A DNA stretch of 64,000 nt from Sporosarcina sp. Marseille-Q4943 (GCF_943736995.1 NZ_OX031157.1:62001-126000), one strand, 5' to 3'; positions 1 to 9,697 are shown, counted from the stretch's first letter. Notes: generated by a model not told the origin, from the letters alone. Numbers and translations are program-made.

Positions 1-2
1 GT

Positions 3-347
3 ATTAAATCTGTCGACTTGGGGCTAATCGAGATGGGAAAGATTTATGGTCTGACTAAAGTCTCCCTATTTTTCAATGTGATCTTCCCAGGAGCACTCTC
101 TTCCATCTTAGTCGGAATCCGCTTTTCTCTCGGAATAATGTGGATTACCCTCATTGTTGCTGAAACCATCTCCTCCACATCCGGAATTGGCTATATGGCG
201 ATGAATGCCCGGGAATTCATGCAAATGGATGTCATTATTCTGAGTATCTTACTGTATGCCTTCCTCGGAAAACTATCTGATATGATTGCACGCTTCCTTG
301 AGCAGCGATGGCTAAAATGGCATCCAGGATATGCGAAACAACTTTAG
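3..347 (+). CDS. ABC transporter permease, C-terminal part (SsuC/TauC family)
   Basis: Membrane-spanning subunit of an ABC importer for sulfonates, nitrate, taurine or thiamine-precursor-like substrates. Only the last 114 codons are present; the frame is open to the left edge. The visible part has the EAA loop characteristic of importer permeases (EMGKIYGLTKVSLFF then a P-G pair), which contacts the ATPase, and two or three hydrophobic helices. It is followed 15 bases later by its ATPase gene, so the two are one operon. The substrate cannot be told without the binding protein, which lies outside the window. Confidence 0.85.
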   Translation: MKSVDLGLIEMGKIYGLTKVSLFFNVIFPGALSSILVGIRFSLGIMWITLIVAETISSTSGIGYMAMNAREFMQMDVIILSILLYAFLGKLSDMIARFLEQRWLKWHPGYAKQL

Positions 348-362
348 GGATGGAGGGTGAGC

Positions 363-1160
363 ATGAAAAAAGAAGAACAATTCCACATACAACTTAGGGA
401 TTTGAAGAAATCATACAACGGCACAAAAGTACTTGATCAATTATCCCTGAACATACGTAAAGGGGAATTTGTTGCGATTGTCGGAAAGAGCGGCTGTGGG
501 AAAAGCACGTTGCTTCGGTTGCTTTCCGGTTTGGAGAAACCCTCGGACGGACAGATCCTGATTGAGCATGAACAATTACTAACAATCAATCGACAATCGT
601 GCATGATGTTCCAAGATGGACGCCTACTGCCATGGAAGAGGGTTTTGGAGAATGTTGCGTTAGGATTGAAAGGATCTCACCGGGAAGAGGCTATGACTGT
701 ATTGAAAAATGTTGGTCTCGAACATCGAGTCCATGAATGGCCTGCCAAACTATCTGGAGGTCAGAAACAACGGGTTGCATTAGCGAGGGCCCTCATCCAT
801 AAGCCGAGTCTGTTGCTGCTCGATGAACCGCTCGGAGCACTCGATGCGTTCACCCGTCTCGAGATGCAGAGCTTAATCGAAAACATATGGCAGAAACACG
901 GGTTTACGGCGTTACTTGTTACACATGATGTGGAAGAAGCAGTATCTTTGGCAGATCGAGTCATCCTGCTCCAAGACGGAATGATTGCCCAGGATGTAGC
1001 GATTCCACTTCCGAGGCCAAGACAACGAGATCACGCCACCTTCACTTCTACAGTGAACCAAATCTTGAAGCGGATCCTTGATGAGCCGAATCATAGCAAA
1101 CCAGACAGGTTGAAAGAGAATAGTTATCAGCTCAAACCAGTACCGAAAGCGGTCCTATAA
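363..1160 (+). CDS. ABC transporter ATP-binding protein (SsuB/TauB family)
   Basis: ATPase that powers the permease encoded just upstream. In the 265-residue protein, Walker A (GKSGCGKST) is at residues 41-49, followed by a Q-loop (MMFQDGRLLPW), the signature LSGGQKQR, Walker B (LLLLDEP) and the switch His (LLVTHD). The Q-loop text is typical of nitrate/sulfonate/taurine ATPases. The ATG at 363 is preferred over the GTG at 357 because GGAGG at 352-356 lies 6 bases before the ATG but touches the GTG. The C-terminus beyond the ATPase fold is short and unremarkable. Confidence 0.88.
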   Translation: MKKEEQFHIQLRDLKKSYNGTKVLDQLSLNIRKGEFVAIVGKSGCGKSTLLRLLSGLEKPSDGQILIEHEQLLTINRQSCMMFQDGRLLPWKRVLENVALGLKGSHREEAMTVLKNVGLEHRVHEWPAKLSGGQKQRVALARALIHKPSLLLLDEPLGALDAFTRLEMQSLIENIWQKHGFTALLVTHDVEEAVSLADRVILLQDGMIAQDVAIPLPRPRQRDHATFTSTVNQILKRILDEPNHSKPDRLKENSYQLKPVPKAVL

Positions 1161-1164
1161 GAAG

Positions 1165-1199
1165 TTGCCGGGGCAGTTGATAGACGAATGTCCCGGCAA
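1165..1199 (+). terminator. Hairpin after the ABC operon
   Basis: TTGCCGGG and CCCGGCAA pair across a loop of about 18 bases. There is no T-run on the + strand after it, so it may be a weak terminator or an mRNA-end stabiliser. Confidence 0.4.
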
Positions 1200-1281
1200 A
1201 ATGATGGTATCCATTCTTTTTTCAGTGCATAGACTGCTATAGTACAAACCATTGTGCTATATCAAATTAGGATGATGCCAA

Positions 1282-1938
1282 GTGAAAAGAAGAAATCGTA
1301 GACAACCCGCAAAAAATAGTAGCAACTTCTTACGAAAATATATTCTTGTGACTATAGGGGCCGTTATCCAAGGCTTTGCCATGGGCGTGTTTTTATTTCC
1401 AAACTATATCCCATCAGGTGGAGCAGGCGGCTTAACAGTATTGCTGAACTATTGGTTTGGAATTCCGTTAAGTCTGGCTCTTTGGATCATGAATGCTTCG
1501 ATGTTATTGTTTGCTTTGCATTATCTCGGCGGCAAAAGTACAATTGGCACCCTCTTTGGTATTACCGTCACCTCAATCTCCGTTAATCTATTTGAAGTGT
1601 CTTTGGATTCCCCATTCTCAACTGTTTCACTCGACATATTATTCGGATCTGTTTTTTTGGGCACTGGAATTGCTATTCATCTTAGACAGGGCGTATCAAA
1701 CGGTGGTGTAGGAGTCATCGCATTGATCATTGCCAAGTATAAGAAAATCAATCCAGGAAAGTCCCTATTTTGGATCAATGGCATCATCTTTGTAATAACT
1801 GGTTACGTCATTGTATGGGAAATCATTATTCAAGCATTGATTTGCCAATGGGTGTCTACGACAATTGTTAAATGGTTATATAATGTACGTGTGCCAAGAA
1901 AAAGAGTGATTATTGATTTGATTTGGGGAAGAGATTAG
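1282..1938 (+). CDS. YitT-like (DUF161) membrane protein, short form
   Basis: Polytopic membrane protein of unknown function, 218 residues, with about five to six hydrophobic segments and the family-typical region FPNYIPSGGAGGL near residue 40 and RQGVSNGGVGV near residue 135. YitT-family proteins are usually about 280 residues with a C-terminal cytosolic DUF2179 domain; this one ends after the membrane part with a basic tail, so the soluble domain is missing. GTG start at 1282 with a weak AGGATGATG upstream. It stands alone between two transporter units. Confidence 0.7.
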   Translation: MKRRNRRQPAKNSSNFLRKYILVTIGAVIQGFAMGVFLFPNYIPSGGAGGLTVLLNYWFGIPLSLALWIMNASMLLFALHYLGGKSTIGTLFGITVTSISVNLFEVSLDSPFSTVSLDILFGSVFLGTGIAIHLRQGVSNGGVGVIALIIAKYKKINPGKSLFWINGIIFVITGYVIVWEIIIQALICQWVSTTIVKWLYNVRVPRKRVIIDLIWGRD

Positions 1939-2029
1939 TAAGAATTATGGACAAGGTTGAACGAATAAAATGAACACGTAAGGAGACTATACCTCTAATC
2001 AGCAAAATTTCGATTGGCGAGGTGTAGTA

Positions 2030-3262
2030 TTGGAAAAAAGTGTTGAAAAAGTGAGTGTGTGGTGTATTGTAAGTTTGGCTTCAGTTCCTCTCATCATGAC
2101 GCTAGGAAATTCCATGCTTATTCCCGTGCTTCCTATACTGGAAGACAAGGTTGGAATTACATCATTTCAATCGAGTATGATCATTACGAGCTATTCAGTT
2201 GCAGCTATTTTCCTTATACCGGTAGCGGGTTATTTATCAGACCGCTTTGGACGGAAAATGGTGATATTACCTAGTTTAGTCCTTGCTTTAATCGGAGGTC
2301 TGGTAGCTGGGTTTGCTTCATGGAAGATGGAAGACCCTTACTCGGTTATTATTATTGGCCGGGTTTTACAGGGTATAGGGGTGGCTGGAGCCATGCCAAT
2401 TGTAATGCCGCTCGTAGGAGACCTCTATAAAGATGACAGCGAAAAAATGAGTTCTAGTTTAGGTATTATCGAAACGTCGAACGCGTTCGGAAAAGTGTTA
2501 GCCCCCATCTTAGGTTCAATATTTGCCGCAATATTATGGTTCCTGCCGTTTTTCTCCATTTCAGCGCTTAGTTTAATATCAATTGTACTCATCTTTTTCT
2601 TTGTTAAAGTCCCAAAAGAAAAAGATGAGCCGGTAAAGTTTAAAAAGTTTTTAGGTGATACAAAAAAGATATTTAAAACAGAAGGTAAATGGTTGTATAC
2701 CGTATTTCTTAATGGAGTTCTTGTTATGCTGATTTTATTCAGTATGTTATTTTTCTTATCGGAAAACCTTGAAACTGTCCATGATATAAAGGGCATTAAG
2801 AAAGGTTTCGTCCTGGCAATTCCGCTTTTGTTTTTTTGTATTGCTTCTTTTGTTTCCGGGCGAAAAATCAAAGGGAATCTACCGACCATTAAAAAAGTAA
2901 TGATTGCTTGCTTAATCGCAATGTCCGCTAGCGTCATTTTCGTTGGGTTTACAAGCAAAAAACTGATCCTTCTGTTAGTCGTAACAAGTGCAGTGGGCAT
3001 CGCAATTGGAGCTTTATTGCCTGCACTTGACGCAATTATTACAGAAAATATTAAAAAGGAGTTTAGAGGCACCGTTACATCTTTTTATAGTTCAGCAAGA
3101 TTTATCGGTGTTGCAGCAGGTCCCCCTATTATGTCACTAGCCATGAAAGATTTTCTCAAAGGCAGTTATATTATCGCAGGTGTACTAGGAGCTATCCTAA
3201 CGTTCATCGTTTTTAAGTTCATTAAAGTCGATGAAATTGGAGAATCGAATGAAGTAACATAA
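2030..3262 (+). CDS. MFS drug/metabolite exporter
   Basis: Twelve-helix major facilitator protein, 410 residues, of the drug:H+ antiporter type (resembles Bacillus YfmO/Bmr-like exporters). The loop 2-3 motif GYLSDRFGRK (around residue 67) is the classic MFS motif A, and the helix 4 text GRVLQGIGVAGAMP matches motif B. A central charged loop (KVPKEKDEP) splits the halves. TTG start with GAGGTG 8 bases upstream. It is followed by a hairpin terminator, so it is probably monocistronic. Substrate unknown. Confidence 0.8.
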   Translation: MEKSVEKVSVWCIVSLASVPLIMTLGNSMLIPVLPILEDKVGITSFQSSMIITSYSVAAIFLIPVAGYLSDRFGRKMVILPSLVLALIGGLVAGFASWKMEDPYSVIIIGRVLQGIGVAGAMPIVMPLVGDLYKDDSEKMSSSLGIIETSNAFGKVLAPILGSIFAAILWFLPFFSISALSLISIVLIFFFVKVPKEKDEPVKFKKFLGDTKKIFKTEGKWLYTVFLNGVLVMLILFSMLFFLSENLETVHDIKGIKKGFVLAIPLLFFCIASFVSGRKIKGNLPTIKKVMIACLIAMSASVIFVGFTSKKLILLLVVTSAVGIAIGALLPALDAIITENIKKEFRGTVTSFYSSARFIGVAAGPPIMSLAMKDFLKGSYIIAGVLGAILTFIVFKFIKVDEIGESNEVT

Positions 3263-3316
3263 AGCGATACTTCAATCAGTGGAGATTATACTGCCCGTAA
3301 CTGCGGGATAAAAAAT

Positions 3317-3356
3317 AAGGACCTAGCAGCAATTGTGAGCTGTATGGGTCCTTTTC
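3317..3356 (+). terminator. Terminator after the MFS gene
   Basis: AAGGACC (3317-3323) pairs with GGTCCTT (3347-3353), with an inner AGCAGC/GCTG pairing, followed by TTTTC. Confidence 0.65.
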
Positions 3357-3385
3357 ATAATGCAGATATGTAATTAATGAAGCCT

Positions 3386-3661
3386 TTAATTTGATTTCAA
3401 ACTATAAAAAATGAGACAAATTCCGGCAAAAAGACAAATTATCCTTGTTAAAGAGATTTTATCAGTCAGACCATGTAAGGCTATTCCAGTCGTAACAATT
3501 AAAATAAAGGGACCTACTAATGCAAGCAGCGAATTAATATAAAAGGCTTTTTCTAAATCGTTGAACTTAAACATCAATGCGGCAGCTGTTATTTCTATAC
3601 TTCCTGAAATTACTCTTAACATAATTATAAAAAGCAGTGCCCTTTCTATAAAGGTAATCAC
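3386..3661 (-). CDS. YqhV-family (DUF2619) membrane protein
   Basis: Small 91-residue membrane protein with three hydrophobic segments. The N-terminal text LRVISGSIEITAA and the segment INSLLALVGPFILI are what I recall from the YqhV/DUF2619 family of spore formers, where it sits next to the spoIIIA operon. Here it is isolated and points towards the MFS gene. Function unknown in the family. Confidence 0.7.
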   Translation of the reverse strand: MITFIERALLFIIMLRVISGSIEITAAALMFKFNDLEKAFYINSLLALVGPFILIVTTGIALHGLTDKISLTRIICLFAGICLIFYSLKSN

Positions 3662-3853
3662 ATCCCCTGGTCGTATTCATACGTAATATATGCAACGCAG
3701 GTAAGGATTATTTTGGCTCGCGGAACTTAATCTCACACATTCTGGTAAGTTTATTAAGCACAATCAATAATAACTCCTGATGCAATACCGCAGAGGCGAT
3801 ATTGATAGTTATTTTTGCTATACTGTCAATTAAGAATAAGGAGGATTTATTAC

Positions 3854-4795
3854 ATGAAACAATACTTAGAGTTATGCTCACATATTCTTGAAAATGGAAC
3901 AGTGAAAGAAGATAGAACGGGCACGGGAACGATCAGTGTTTTCGGCTATCAGATGAGATACGATTTACAAGAAGGTTTTCCGTTAATGACAACGAAAAAA
4001 ACGGCATTCCGTTTGATTGCCTCTGAGTTAGTATGGTTCTTAAAAGGCGACACGACTCTTCGGACGTTGATAAATGATCGAAATCCAATTTGGGATGAGT
4101 GGGGCTTCGAACGATGGGTTAATAGCAAGGAGTATGAGGGGCCGGATATGTCGGATTTCGGCAGGCGTAGTCTTCAAGATGAAGAATTTGCACGTACATA
4201 CGAGGCTGAAATGACAGCTTATAAGAAACGCATTCTCGAAGATGACGAGTTCGCAGCTAAATATGGTGATTTGGGACCGGTTTATGGAAAGCAATGGAGA
4301 TCTTGGGGTGTTGGGGAAGGCGTCATCGATCAGATAGAACAATTGATTAAGGGGATTAAGCGAAATCCAGACTCGCGCAGACACCTTGTCACTGCTTGGA
4401 ATCCATCAGAAGTGAACGATATGGCTCTACCGCCTTGCCATGCCTTATTCCAATTTTACGTTGCGGATGGTAAGCTATCATGCCAGCTCTATCAAAGGAG
4501 TGCTGATGTATTCCTCGGAGTGCCGTTCAACATTGCTTCGTACGCATTGCTCGTCCATTTAATAGCGCATGAATGCAATCTGGAAGTCGGTGAATTCATT
4601 CACACGTTAGGGGATGCACATATTTATTTGAATCATATGGAGCAAGTGAAGGAGCAATTGTCGAGAACTCCGAAAAAACTTCCTACACTGAAACTGAATA
4701 TCGGAGAAAAATCCATTTTTGAATTGACATATGAAGACATCACTGTTGAGGGATATGACCCTCATCCAAAAATAAAAGCACCAATAGCTGTTTAA
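3854..4795 (+). CDS. thyA: Thymidylate synthase ThyA
   Basis: Converts dUMP and methylene-tetrahydrofolate to dTMP and dihydrofolate in the cytosol. The 313-residue protein has the dUMP-anchoring N-terminal RTGTGT, the catalytic Cys195 in [10 protein letters not shown], the [10 protein letters not shown] stretch, [12 protein letters not shown] and the closing KIKAPIAV. Its length and the extra segment after residue 90 match the long form of Lactobacillus/Staphylococcus. ATG 3854 is fixed by AAGGAGG at 3838-3844, so longer upstream readings are not starts. dfrA follows 60 bases later, which couples dihydrofolate production to its reduction. Confidence 0.97.
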   Translation: MKQYLELCSHILENGTVKEDRTGTGTISVFGYQMRYDLQEGFPLMTTKKTAFRLIASELVWFLKGDTTLRTLINDRNPIWDEWGFERWVNSKEYEGPDMSDFGRRSLQDEEFARTYEAEMTAYKKRILEDDEFAAKYGDLGPVYGKQWRSWGVGEGVIDQIEQLIKGIKRNPDSRRHLVTAWNPSEVNDMALPPCHALFQFYVADGKLSCQLYQRSADVFLGVPFNIASYALLVHLIAHECNLEVGEFIHTLGDAHIYLNHMEQVKEQLSRTPKKLPTLKLNIGEKSIFELTYEDITVEGYDPHPKIKAPIAV

Positions 4796-4855
4796 AACAA
4801 AAGCGCAGGGCGCCTGCCCGTATTCTAGACGATCACAAAACGAAGGGATGATAAT

Positions 4856-5344
4856 ATGATTTCTTTACTTGTTGCATACGATTTGAACCGGGTAATCGGC
4901 ATCGATAATAAAATGCCTTGGCATATCCCGGAAGAGCTGAAATACTTTAAAAAAGTGACAATGGGGAAAGCCATTGTCATGGGAAGGAAAACGTTCGAAT
5001 CAATCGGTCGTCCGTTGCCTGGGAGAATGAATATTATCGTCACACGTAATGAAAATTACGAGGCTGAAGGGGTGGAAATTTTCCACGACCTTCAAAAAGC
5101 GATTGAGCGAGGAAAAGAGTATTCGGATGAAGTTGTCATTATCGGTGGAGCCGAAATTTTCAACTTATCGATGGACATTTCAGATCGTCTTTACATAACG
5201 ATCATCCGAAAAGAGTATGAAGGGGATACATTTTTCCCTGAACATGATAATAGCTGGAAGCTTGTATCAGAGTCGGAAGATCATTTTACGGAAGAAGGCA
5301 TCCCGTATTCTTATTTGATCTTTGATAGAACGTCGAACAGCTAA
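4856..5344 (+). CDS. dfrA: Dihydrofolate reductase
   Basis: Reduces dihydrofolate (made by the upstream ThyA) to tetrahydrofolate with NADPH. The 162 residues include IGIDNKMPWHIPEEL (substrate loop with Trp and Glu near residues 21-27), the NADPH-site GRKTFESIGRPLPGR and VIIGGAEIF. Length is normal for chromosomal DHFR. The thyA-dfrA pair matches Bacillus gene order. Confidence 0.96.
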   Translation: MISLLVAYDLNRVIGIDNKMPWHIPEELKYFKKVTMGKAIVMGRKTFESIGRPLPGRMNIIVTRNENYEAEGVEIFHDLQKAIERGKEYSDEVVIIGGAEIFNLSMDISDRLYITIIRKEYEGDTFFPEHDNSWKLVSESEDHFTEEGIPYSYLIFDRTSNS

Positions 5345-5382
5345 CTTTTGACTGCCTCAAAAATGTAAAGGAAGTGCTTTAC

Positions 5383-6222
5383 TTGAAGAAAATTCATATC
5401 GTAACGGACTCGACAGCAGATTTGATTGAAAACTATACTGACCAATATGATATTCATGTTGTCCCGCTGACAATCCATATTGACGGCATTACGTATACAG
5501 ATGGAATCGATTTACAACCAGAATCTTTCATTGAAAAAATGAACGGAAGCAAAGAGCTTCCGAAAAGTTCACAGCCTGCCGCAGGTGTTTTCAAAGAATT
5601 ATATGACCGACTTGGTGAAGACGGGAGCGAGATCATCTCCATCCATATGACTGGCGGCATGAGCGGAACAGTGAAATCAGCCGAAGCTGCAGCTGAAATG
5701 ACTGACTCGAAAGTGACGGTCATCGATTCTATGTTCATTTCCCACGCTTTGACGTTCCAAGTCGTCGAAGCTGCCAAAATGGCGAGCGAAGGTAAGAGCT
5801 CCAAGGAGATTATTGACAGATTGACGCATGTACGTAAAAATACGACTCTATTTGTAGTCGTCGACAAGTTGGATAATCTCGTGAAAGGCGGCCGAATCGG
5901 AAAAGGGAAAGCGTTGATCGGCTCTTTATTGAACATTAAACCAATCGCGACGTTGCAAGACGGCGTCTATACACCTGTAGGGAAAGCACGCAGCCATAAA
6001 CAAGTCGTTTCGCATCTTTTCAAAGCATTCAAGGAAGAGACCGCCGGGAAAATTATACGCTCGATCGGCATATCTCATGCAAACGGGATGGCAATGGCGG
6101 AACCGCTATTACAGCTAATAGAAGATTCGGGTTTGAAGGATGTCAAATTCTCATTCACATCCCCGATCATCAGCACACATACAGGCGAAGGCGCAATCGG
6201 TTTCATGTATTATACTGACTGA
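5383..6222 (+). CDS. degV: DegV family fatty-acid-binding protein
   Basis: DegV/FakB proteins bind a fatty acid and present it to the FakA kinase for phosphorylation and use in phospholipid synthesis. The 279-residue protein begins KIHIVTDSTADL, has the hallmark MTGGMSGT loop and the C-terminal ISTHTGEGAIG. TTG 5383 is preferred over GTG 5374 because GGAAG at 5370-5374 is 8 bases before the TTG. Situated between dfrA and ypmR as in Bacillus. Which fatty acid is bound cannot be seen. Confidence 0.88.
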   Translation: MKKIHIVTDSTADLIENYTDQYDIHVVPLTIHIDGITYTDGIDLQPESFIEKMNGSKELPKSSQPAAGVFKELYDRLGEDGSEIISIHMTGGMSGTVKSAEAAAEMTDSKVTVIDSMFISHALTFQVVEAAKMASEGKSSKEIIDRLTHVRKNTTLFVVVDKLDNLVKGGRIGKGKALIGSLLNIKPIATLQDGVYTPVGKARSHKQVVSHLFKAFKEETAGKIIRSIGISHANGMAMAEPLLQLIEDSGLKDVKFSFTSPIISTHTGEGAIGFMYYTD

Positions 6223-6268
6223 TCGATCTGCGGGCGGTTCAATAACTAAAAAAAGGGGAACTGTGTTT

Positions 6269-7087
6269 ATGAGAAGAATTTTCTTTTTCATCGTCTTCTC
6301 ATTCGTTTTATCCGGATGCCAGGAAAGAGCCGTCTTCGAGACATCGTCATTTTCCGAAAGGGAAGGTTTGGCACTGTCGGACTTTAATGTCCCGGATTAT
6401 TTCATTCCCGAAGAGGTCACTGTTATCGGACTTGGGGACTCACTTACCCAAGGAGTGGGAGATGAGCTGAAAAGGGGCGGTTATTTCGGGCGCGTTGCTT
6501 TAGCAATGAATGATTGGAAAGGCGTCGATACGATTGAGTCGAAAAACTTGGCCAAAAGAGGAAGGCGAAGCGATCAATTAATTGATCAATTGGAAAAAGA
6601 GGAGATCCAAGCTGAAATTAAAAGTGCGGATGTCATTTATATAACAATCGGCGGGAATGACATGATGAAAATCGTCAAAGAGAATCTTTTCAATTTGACC
6701 GCAAAGCCGTTTTATGTCGAATTGGGCAAATTTGAAAATCGGCTTGATGAAATTTTTAAGATGATTCGTGGTTTGAATGGTGATGCTATTATTGTGGTTG
6801 CAGGGTTATACAATCCCTTGTCTATTGTCACAGATGAAGCAAATGAATTTGAAACGGTCATCGAAGATTGGAATGAAGCGATCGAAATACAGACGATCAT
6901 GGACGGAAAAGCATGTTTTGTCCCCGTGGTCGACTTATTTTCGAGTAATGAAAACATGGTATACCATTCCGATTTTTTTCATCCAAACGCGAAAGGGTAT
7001 GTATCGATGGCAGATCGCTTTATCGAGAAAATCGATCAATGCGATTTGACGAAATTGTCGGATGGAAAATTGGAAATGTCGAGGTGA
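6269..7087 (+). CDS. ypmR: SGNH/GDSL hydrolase lipoprotein YpmR
   Basis: Extracytoplasmic esterase/lipase-like lipoprotein. The 272 residues start with a lipoprotein signal (LSGC lipobox, Cys17). Block I is GLGDSLTQG with the nucleophile Ser, block III is IGGNDMM, and block V is DFFHPNAKG with the Asp/His pair, so the catalytic triad is complete. The ATG at 6269 is preceded by AAAAGGGGAA; longer readings starting inside degV lack a site. It shares a run of same-strand genes with ypmS and msrAB, but the substrate is unknown. Confidence 0.85.
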   Translation: MRRIFFFIVFSFVLSGCQERAVFETSSFSEREGLALSDFNVPDYFIPEEVTVIGLGDSLTQGVGDELKRGGYFGRVALAMNDWKGVDTIESKNLAKRGRRSDQLIDQLEKEEIQAEIKSADVIYITIGGNDMMKIVKENLFNLTAKPFYVELGKFENRLDEIFKMIRGLNGDAIIVVAGLYNPLSIVTDEANEFETVIEDWNEAIEIQTIMDGKACFVPVVDLFSSNENMVYHSDFFHPNAKGYVSMADRFIEKIDQCDLTKLSDGKLEMSR

Positions 7088-7093
7088 CCGTTA

Positions 7094-7669
7094 GTGAATC
7101 TTTGGAAAATAGCATTTTTCGTACTGGTCGGTCTTTTAGCGACCGGTATTATTGCTTTAATTATGTTCCTTGAAAGTCCGGGGGATTCGGACCCGCTTCC
7201 CCCTTTAAATCAATATACGCCGAAAGGCAGCGTGTTAAGCGTCAAAGCGACCCGGAGCGATTTGGAGGCGCTTGCGAATAATTATATCCGGAAAGCAATG
7301 AAAGGAGAAAAGCTTCCTGTGATTATGGAAGTGAAGAATGACGTAAGGCTTCATTCTGAATTAACTGCATTTGGAATTACATTTCCTCTCTTGATGCATT
7401 TTGATCCGGTTGTACAGGAGGATGGGAATTTAATGCTGAAACAGACTTCGATGGAAATTGCAGAATTGGAACTTCCTCCTTCAGCCGTTTTGACAGTGTT
7501 GCGTGATTCTGTCAAGCTGCCGCCGTGGATGATTGTTAGACCGAAAGAGGAAGAGATCTTCATCCATTTGACGGATCTTGAAATAGCAGGCAATTTGCAA
7601 GTACGGGCTAAATCGGTTGATCTTGTGAATGATAATATTGAACTCGAAGTGACGATACCTAATGATTGA
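7094..7669 (+). CDS. ypmS: YpmS family (DUF2140) membrane-anchored protein
   Basis: A 191-residue protein with one N-terminal membrane helix (IAFFVLVGLLATGIIALIMF) and an extracytoplasmic domain rich in beta-type sequence. Similar in length and position to Bacillus YpmS, which lies between ypmR and msrA. GTG start at 7094, 6 bases after the ypmR stop. No enzyme motif was seen. Confidence 0.8.
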   Translation: MNLWKIAFFVLVGLLATGIIALIMFLESPGDSDPLPPLNQYTPKGSVLSVKATRSDLEALANNYIRKAMKGEKLPVIMEVKNDVRLHSELTAFGITFPLLMHFDPVVQEDGNLMLKQTSMEIAELELPPSAVLTVLRDSVKLPPWMIVRPKEEEIFIHLTDLEIAGNLQVRAKSVDLVNDNIELEVTIPND

Positions 7670-7681
7670 GGAGGGGTAAAC

Positions 7682-8212
7682 TTGCCAATTCAAAAAGCGA
7701 CATTTGCCGGTGGGTGTTTTTGGTGCATGGTAAAACCTTTCGATCGGTATGATGGAGTCTTGTCCGTCGTCTCCGGATATACAGGAGGAGATGTCGAGAA
7801 TCCAACATACGAACTCGTCTGCACGAATACAACGGGGCATCGCGAAGCCGTTCAAATCACTTTTGACGATGAGATCATTTCTTATGAGGAGCTCCTATCT
7901 ATTTTTTGGCGTCAAATTGATCCAACAGATGCGGGAGGACAGTTCTTCGATCGGGGAGAATCGTATCGCACTGCAATTTTCACACATTCACAGCAACAAG
8001 AAGAGCTTGCTGTCAAATCCAAACAGGAGCTTGACTCCTCCGGGAAATTCGACAAGCCGATTCAAACAGATATTTTGCCGGCAAAACCGTTCTATCCCGC
8101 TGAAGAGGGGCACCAAAACTATTACATGAAAAACCCTTCACATTATGAACGATATTCGATAGGTTCCGGGCGTGTACGATTCAAAACTGAACATTGGGGT
8201 GATCAATCTTGA
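7682..8212 (+). CDS. msrA: Peptide methionine sulfoxide reductase MsrA (first copy)
   Basis: Repairs methionine-S-sulfoxide in proteins. The catalytic Cys12 is in GCFWC, and [13 protein letters not shown] is the family block that shapes the active site. 176 residues, TTG start after GAGGAGGGG. The stop overlaps the msrB start by four bases, so the two reductases are translated together. A second MsrA is encoded at 34318-34848. Confidence 0.94.
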   Translation: MPIQKATFAGGCFWCMVKPFDRYDGVLSVVSGYTGGDVENPTYELVCTNTTGHREAVQITFDDEIISYEELLSIFWRQIDPTDAGGQFFDRGESYRTAIFTHSQQQEELAVKSKQELDSSGKFDKPIQTDILPAKPFYPAEEGHQNYYMKNPSHYERYSIGSGRVRFKTEHWGDQS

Positions 8213-8634
8213 AGGAAAATCTCAAGAAGTCTTTGACGGAAATGCAATACTATGTGACACAGGAAAATGGAACAGAACCACCATTCAACAATGAATTCGA
8301 TAGCCATTATGAAGAGGGGATCTACGTCGATATCGTTTCCGGGAAGCCGTTATTCAGTTCTAAAGACAAGTATGATGCCGGGTGTGGATGGCCAAGCTTC
8401 ACGAAACCGATCGAGAGCAAAGAAGTGACAGAGCATTTTGACACGAGCTACGGAATGCGCAGGACTGAAGTACGCAGCAGGACGGCAGACTCTCATTTAG
8501 GACATGTCTTCCCTGACGGCCCGGGTCCGGCTGGCCTCCGTTATTGCATTAACTCTGCAGCTCTTCGTTTTGTTCCTGCCGACAAGCTTGAAGAAGAAGG
8601 ATACGGTGAATATACACACTTATTCAATGACTGA
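8209..8634 (+). CDS. msrB: Peptide methionine sulfoxide reductase MsrB
   Basis: Repairs methionine-R-sulfoxide, complementing MsrA. The 141 residues carry CGWPSF, the [11 protein letters not shown] block and the catalytic Cys in [11 protein letters not shown]. The CxxC pairs that hold zinc in many MsrB proteins are absent, as in other zinc-free members. TTG start overlaps the msrA stop. Confidence 0.94.
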   Translation: MKENLKKSLTEMQYYVTQENGTEPPFNNEFDSHYEEGIYVDIVSGKPLFSSKDKYDAGCGWPSFTKPIESKEVTEHFDTSYGMRRTEVRSRTADSHLGHVFPDGPGPAGLRYCINSAALRFVPADKLEEEGYGEYTHLFND

Positions 8635-8648
8635 AAGGAGGTTCGAGG

Positions 8649-8870
8649 ATGGATCGTTCGTTTTATCAATTTGTTTTATCTTTCCGGGGAGGGAAGAAAG
8701 ACGATGAAAAATCCGCCTTTGCTGAAGCAGTGTTCAATGACCATAGTTTCCCTAAAGATGAAAAAGGCTTCGATTCGCTTTCCCGCTACTTGGAGGAGAA
8801 AGCGGACCCAGAAATGCCAAGTGTAGTTTTCGACGAATTGTATGCAATGTACGAAGAGCGTTTTCAATAG
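8649..8870 (+). CDS. yozE: YozE family (UPF0346) small protein
   Basis: 73-residue acidic protein with the SAM-like helical fold typical of YozE. Typical features are the N-terminal SFYQFVLSFRG and the late FDELYAMYEE. ATG with AAAGGAGG directly upstream, 14 bases after msrB. Family function unknown. Confidence 0.82.
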   Translation: MDRSFYQFVLSFRGGKKDDEKSAFAEAVFNDHSFPKDEKGFDSLSRYLEEKADPEMPSVVFDELYAMYEERFQ

Positions 8871-8889
8871 GTTGGAACGACTATCTCCG

Positions 8890-8918
8890 TTGCATAAAGT
8901 GCCGATTAACTGTATGAT
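8890..8918 (+). promoter_or_regulatory. Sigma-A promoter for deoD
   Basis: TTGCAT (8890-8895), 17-base spacer, TATGAT (8913-8918), about 30 bases upstream of the deoD start. Confidence 0.65.
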
Positions 8919-8950
8919 TAGAAAAGAAATTTGAAAGTGAGGCGGATTAA

Positions 8951-9652
8951 TTGAGCATACATATTAATGCGAAAAAAGGCGATATTGCAGAAACGATTCT
9001 ACTTCCAGGAGATCCATTACGTGCAAAATATATCGCAGAAACATTCTTAGAGGATGTAACCCAGTATAACGAAGTGAGAAATATGTTCGGATACACAGGA
9101 ACATATAAAGGGAAGCGCATCTCTGTTCAAGGAACAGGCATGGGCGTTCCATCCATCTCTATTTACATCAATGAGCTAATGCAAGAATATGATGTACAGA
9201 AACTGATCCGTGTAGGTACTTGCGGGGCAATTCAAAAAGACGTACACGTGCGCGATGTCATTTTGGCACAAAGCGCGACGACGAATTCACCGATCAACCG
9301 GACGTTTTTCAATGGCGTCGATTATGCACCGACAGCGGATTTCGATCTCCTGCTAAAAGCTTACAATGCAGGTTTGGAAAAAGGCTTAAAATTGAAAGTA
9401 GGTAACATTTACACAGAAGACTTCTTCTACAATGAGCACGCTGAGCATGAAAAGCTTGCACAATACGGTGTGTTAGCTGTCGAAATGGAAGCTGCGGCCC
9501 TTTACACATTGGCTGCGAAATTCGGAAGACAGGCTTTAGCAGTATTGACGGTTAGTGATCATATCCTTACTGGAGAAGTCACAACTGCCGAAGAACGCCA
9601 AACGACATTCAATGACATGATTGTTGTTGCACTCGAAGCTGCAATTCAATAA
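8951..9652 (+). CDS. deoD: Purine nucleoside phosphorylase DeoD
   Basis: Cleaves purine (deoxy)nucleosides with phosphate for salvage. The 233-residue hexameric-type enzyme has [14 protein letters not shown] at the N-terminus, the phosphate-site GTGMGVPS, the sugar-site VEMEAAALY and the catalytic Asp in VSDHI. TTG start with GAGGCGG upstream. It has its own promoter and terminator. Confidence 0.96.
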   Translation: MSIHINAKKGDIAETILLPGDPLRAKYIAETFLEDVTQYNEVRNMFGYTGTYKGKRISVQGTGMGVPSISIYINELMQEYDVQKLIRVGTCGAIQKDVHVRDVILAQSATTNSPINRTFFNGVDYAPTADFDLLLKAYNAGLEKGLKLKVGNIYTEDFFYNEHAEHEKLAQYGVLAVEMEAAALYTLAAKFGRQALAVLTVSDHILTGEVTTAEERQTTFNDMIVVALEAAIQ

Positions 9653-9664
9653 TCGTGCAAAGGA

Positions 9665-9697
9665 GGACCGCTCGCTGATCAACGGCGGTCTTTTTTT
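9665..9697 (+). terminator. Terminator after deoD
   Basis: GACCGC (9666-9671) pairs with GCGGTC (9685-9690), followed by seven T. Confidence 0.85.

Noticed and set aside
2425..3072. 215-codon open frame antisense to the MFS exporter
   Set aside because: Mirrors hydrophobic MFS codons; no ribosome site and no recognisable motif.
3802..3824. TTGATA and TATACT as a thyA promoter
   Set aside because: The spacer is only 11 bases, too short for sigma-A; TATACT alone might still be a -10 box.
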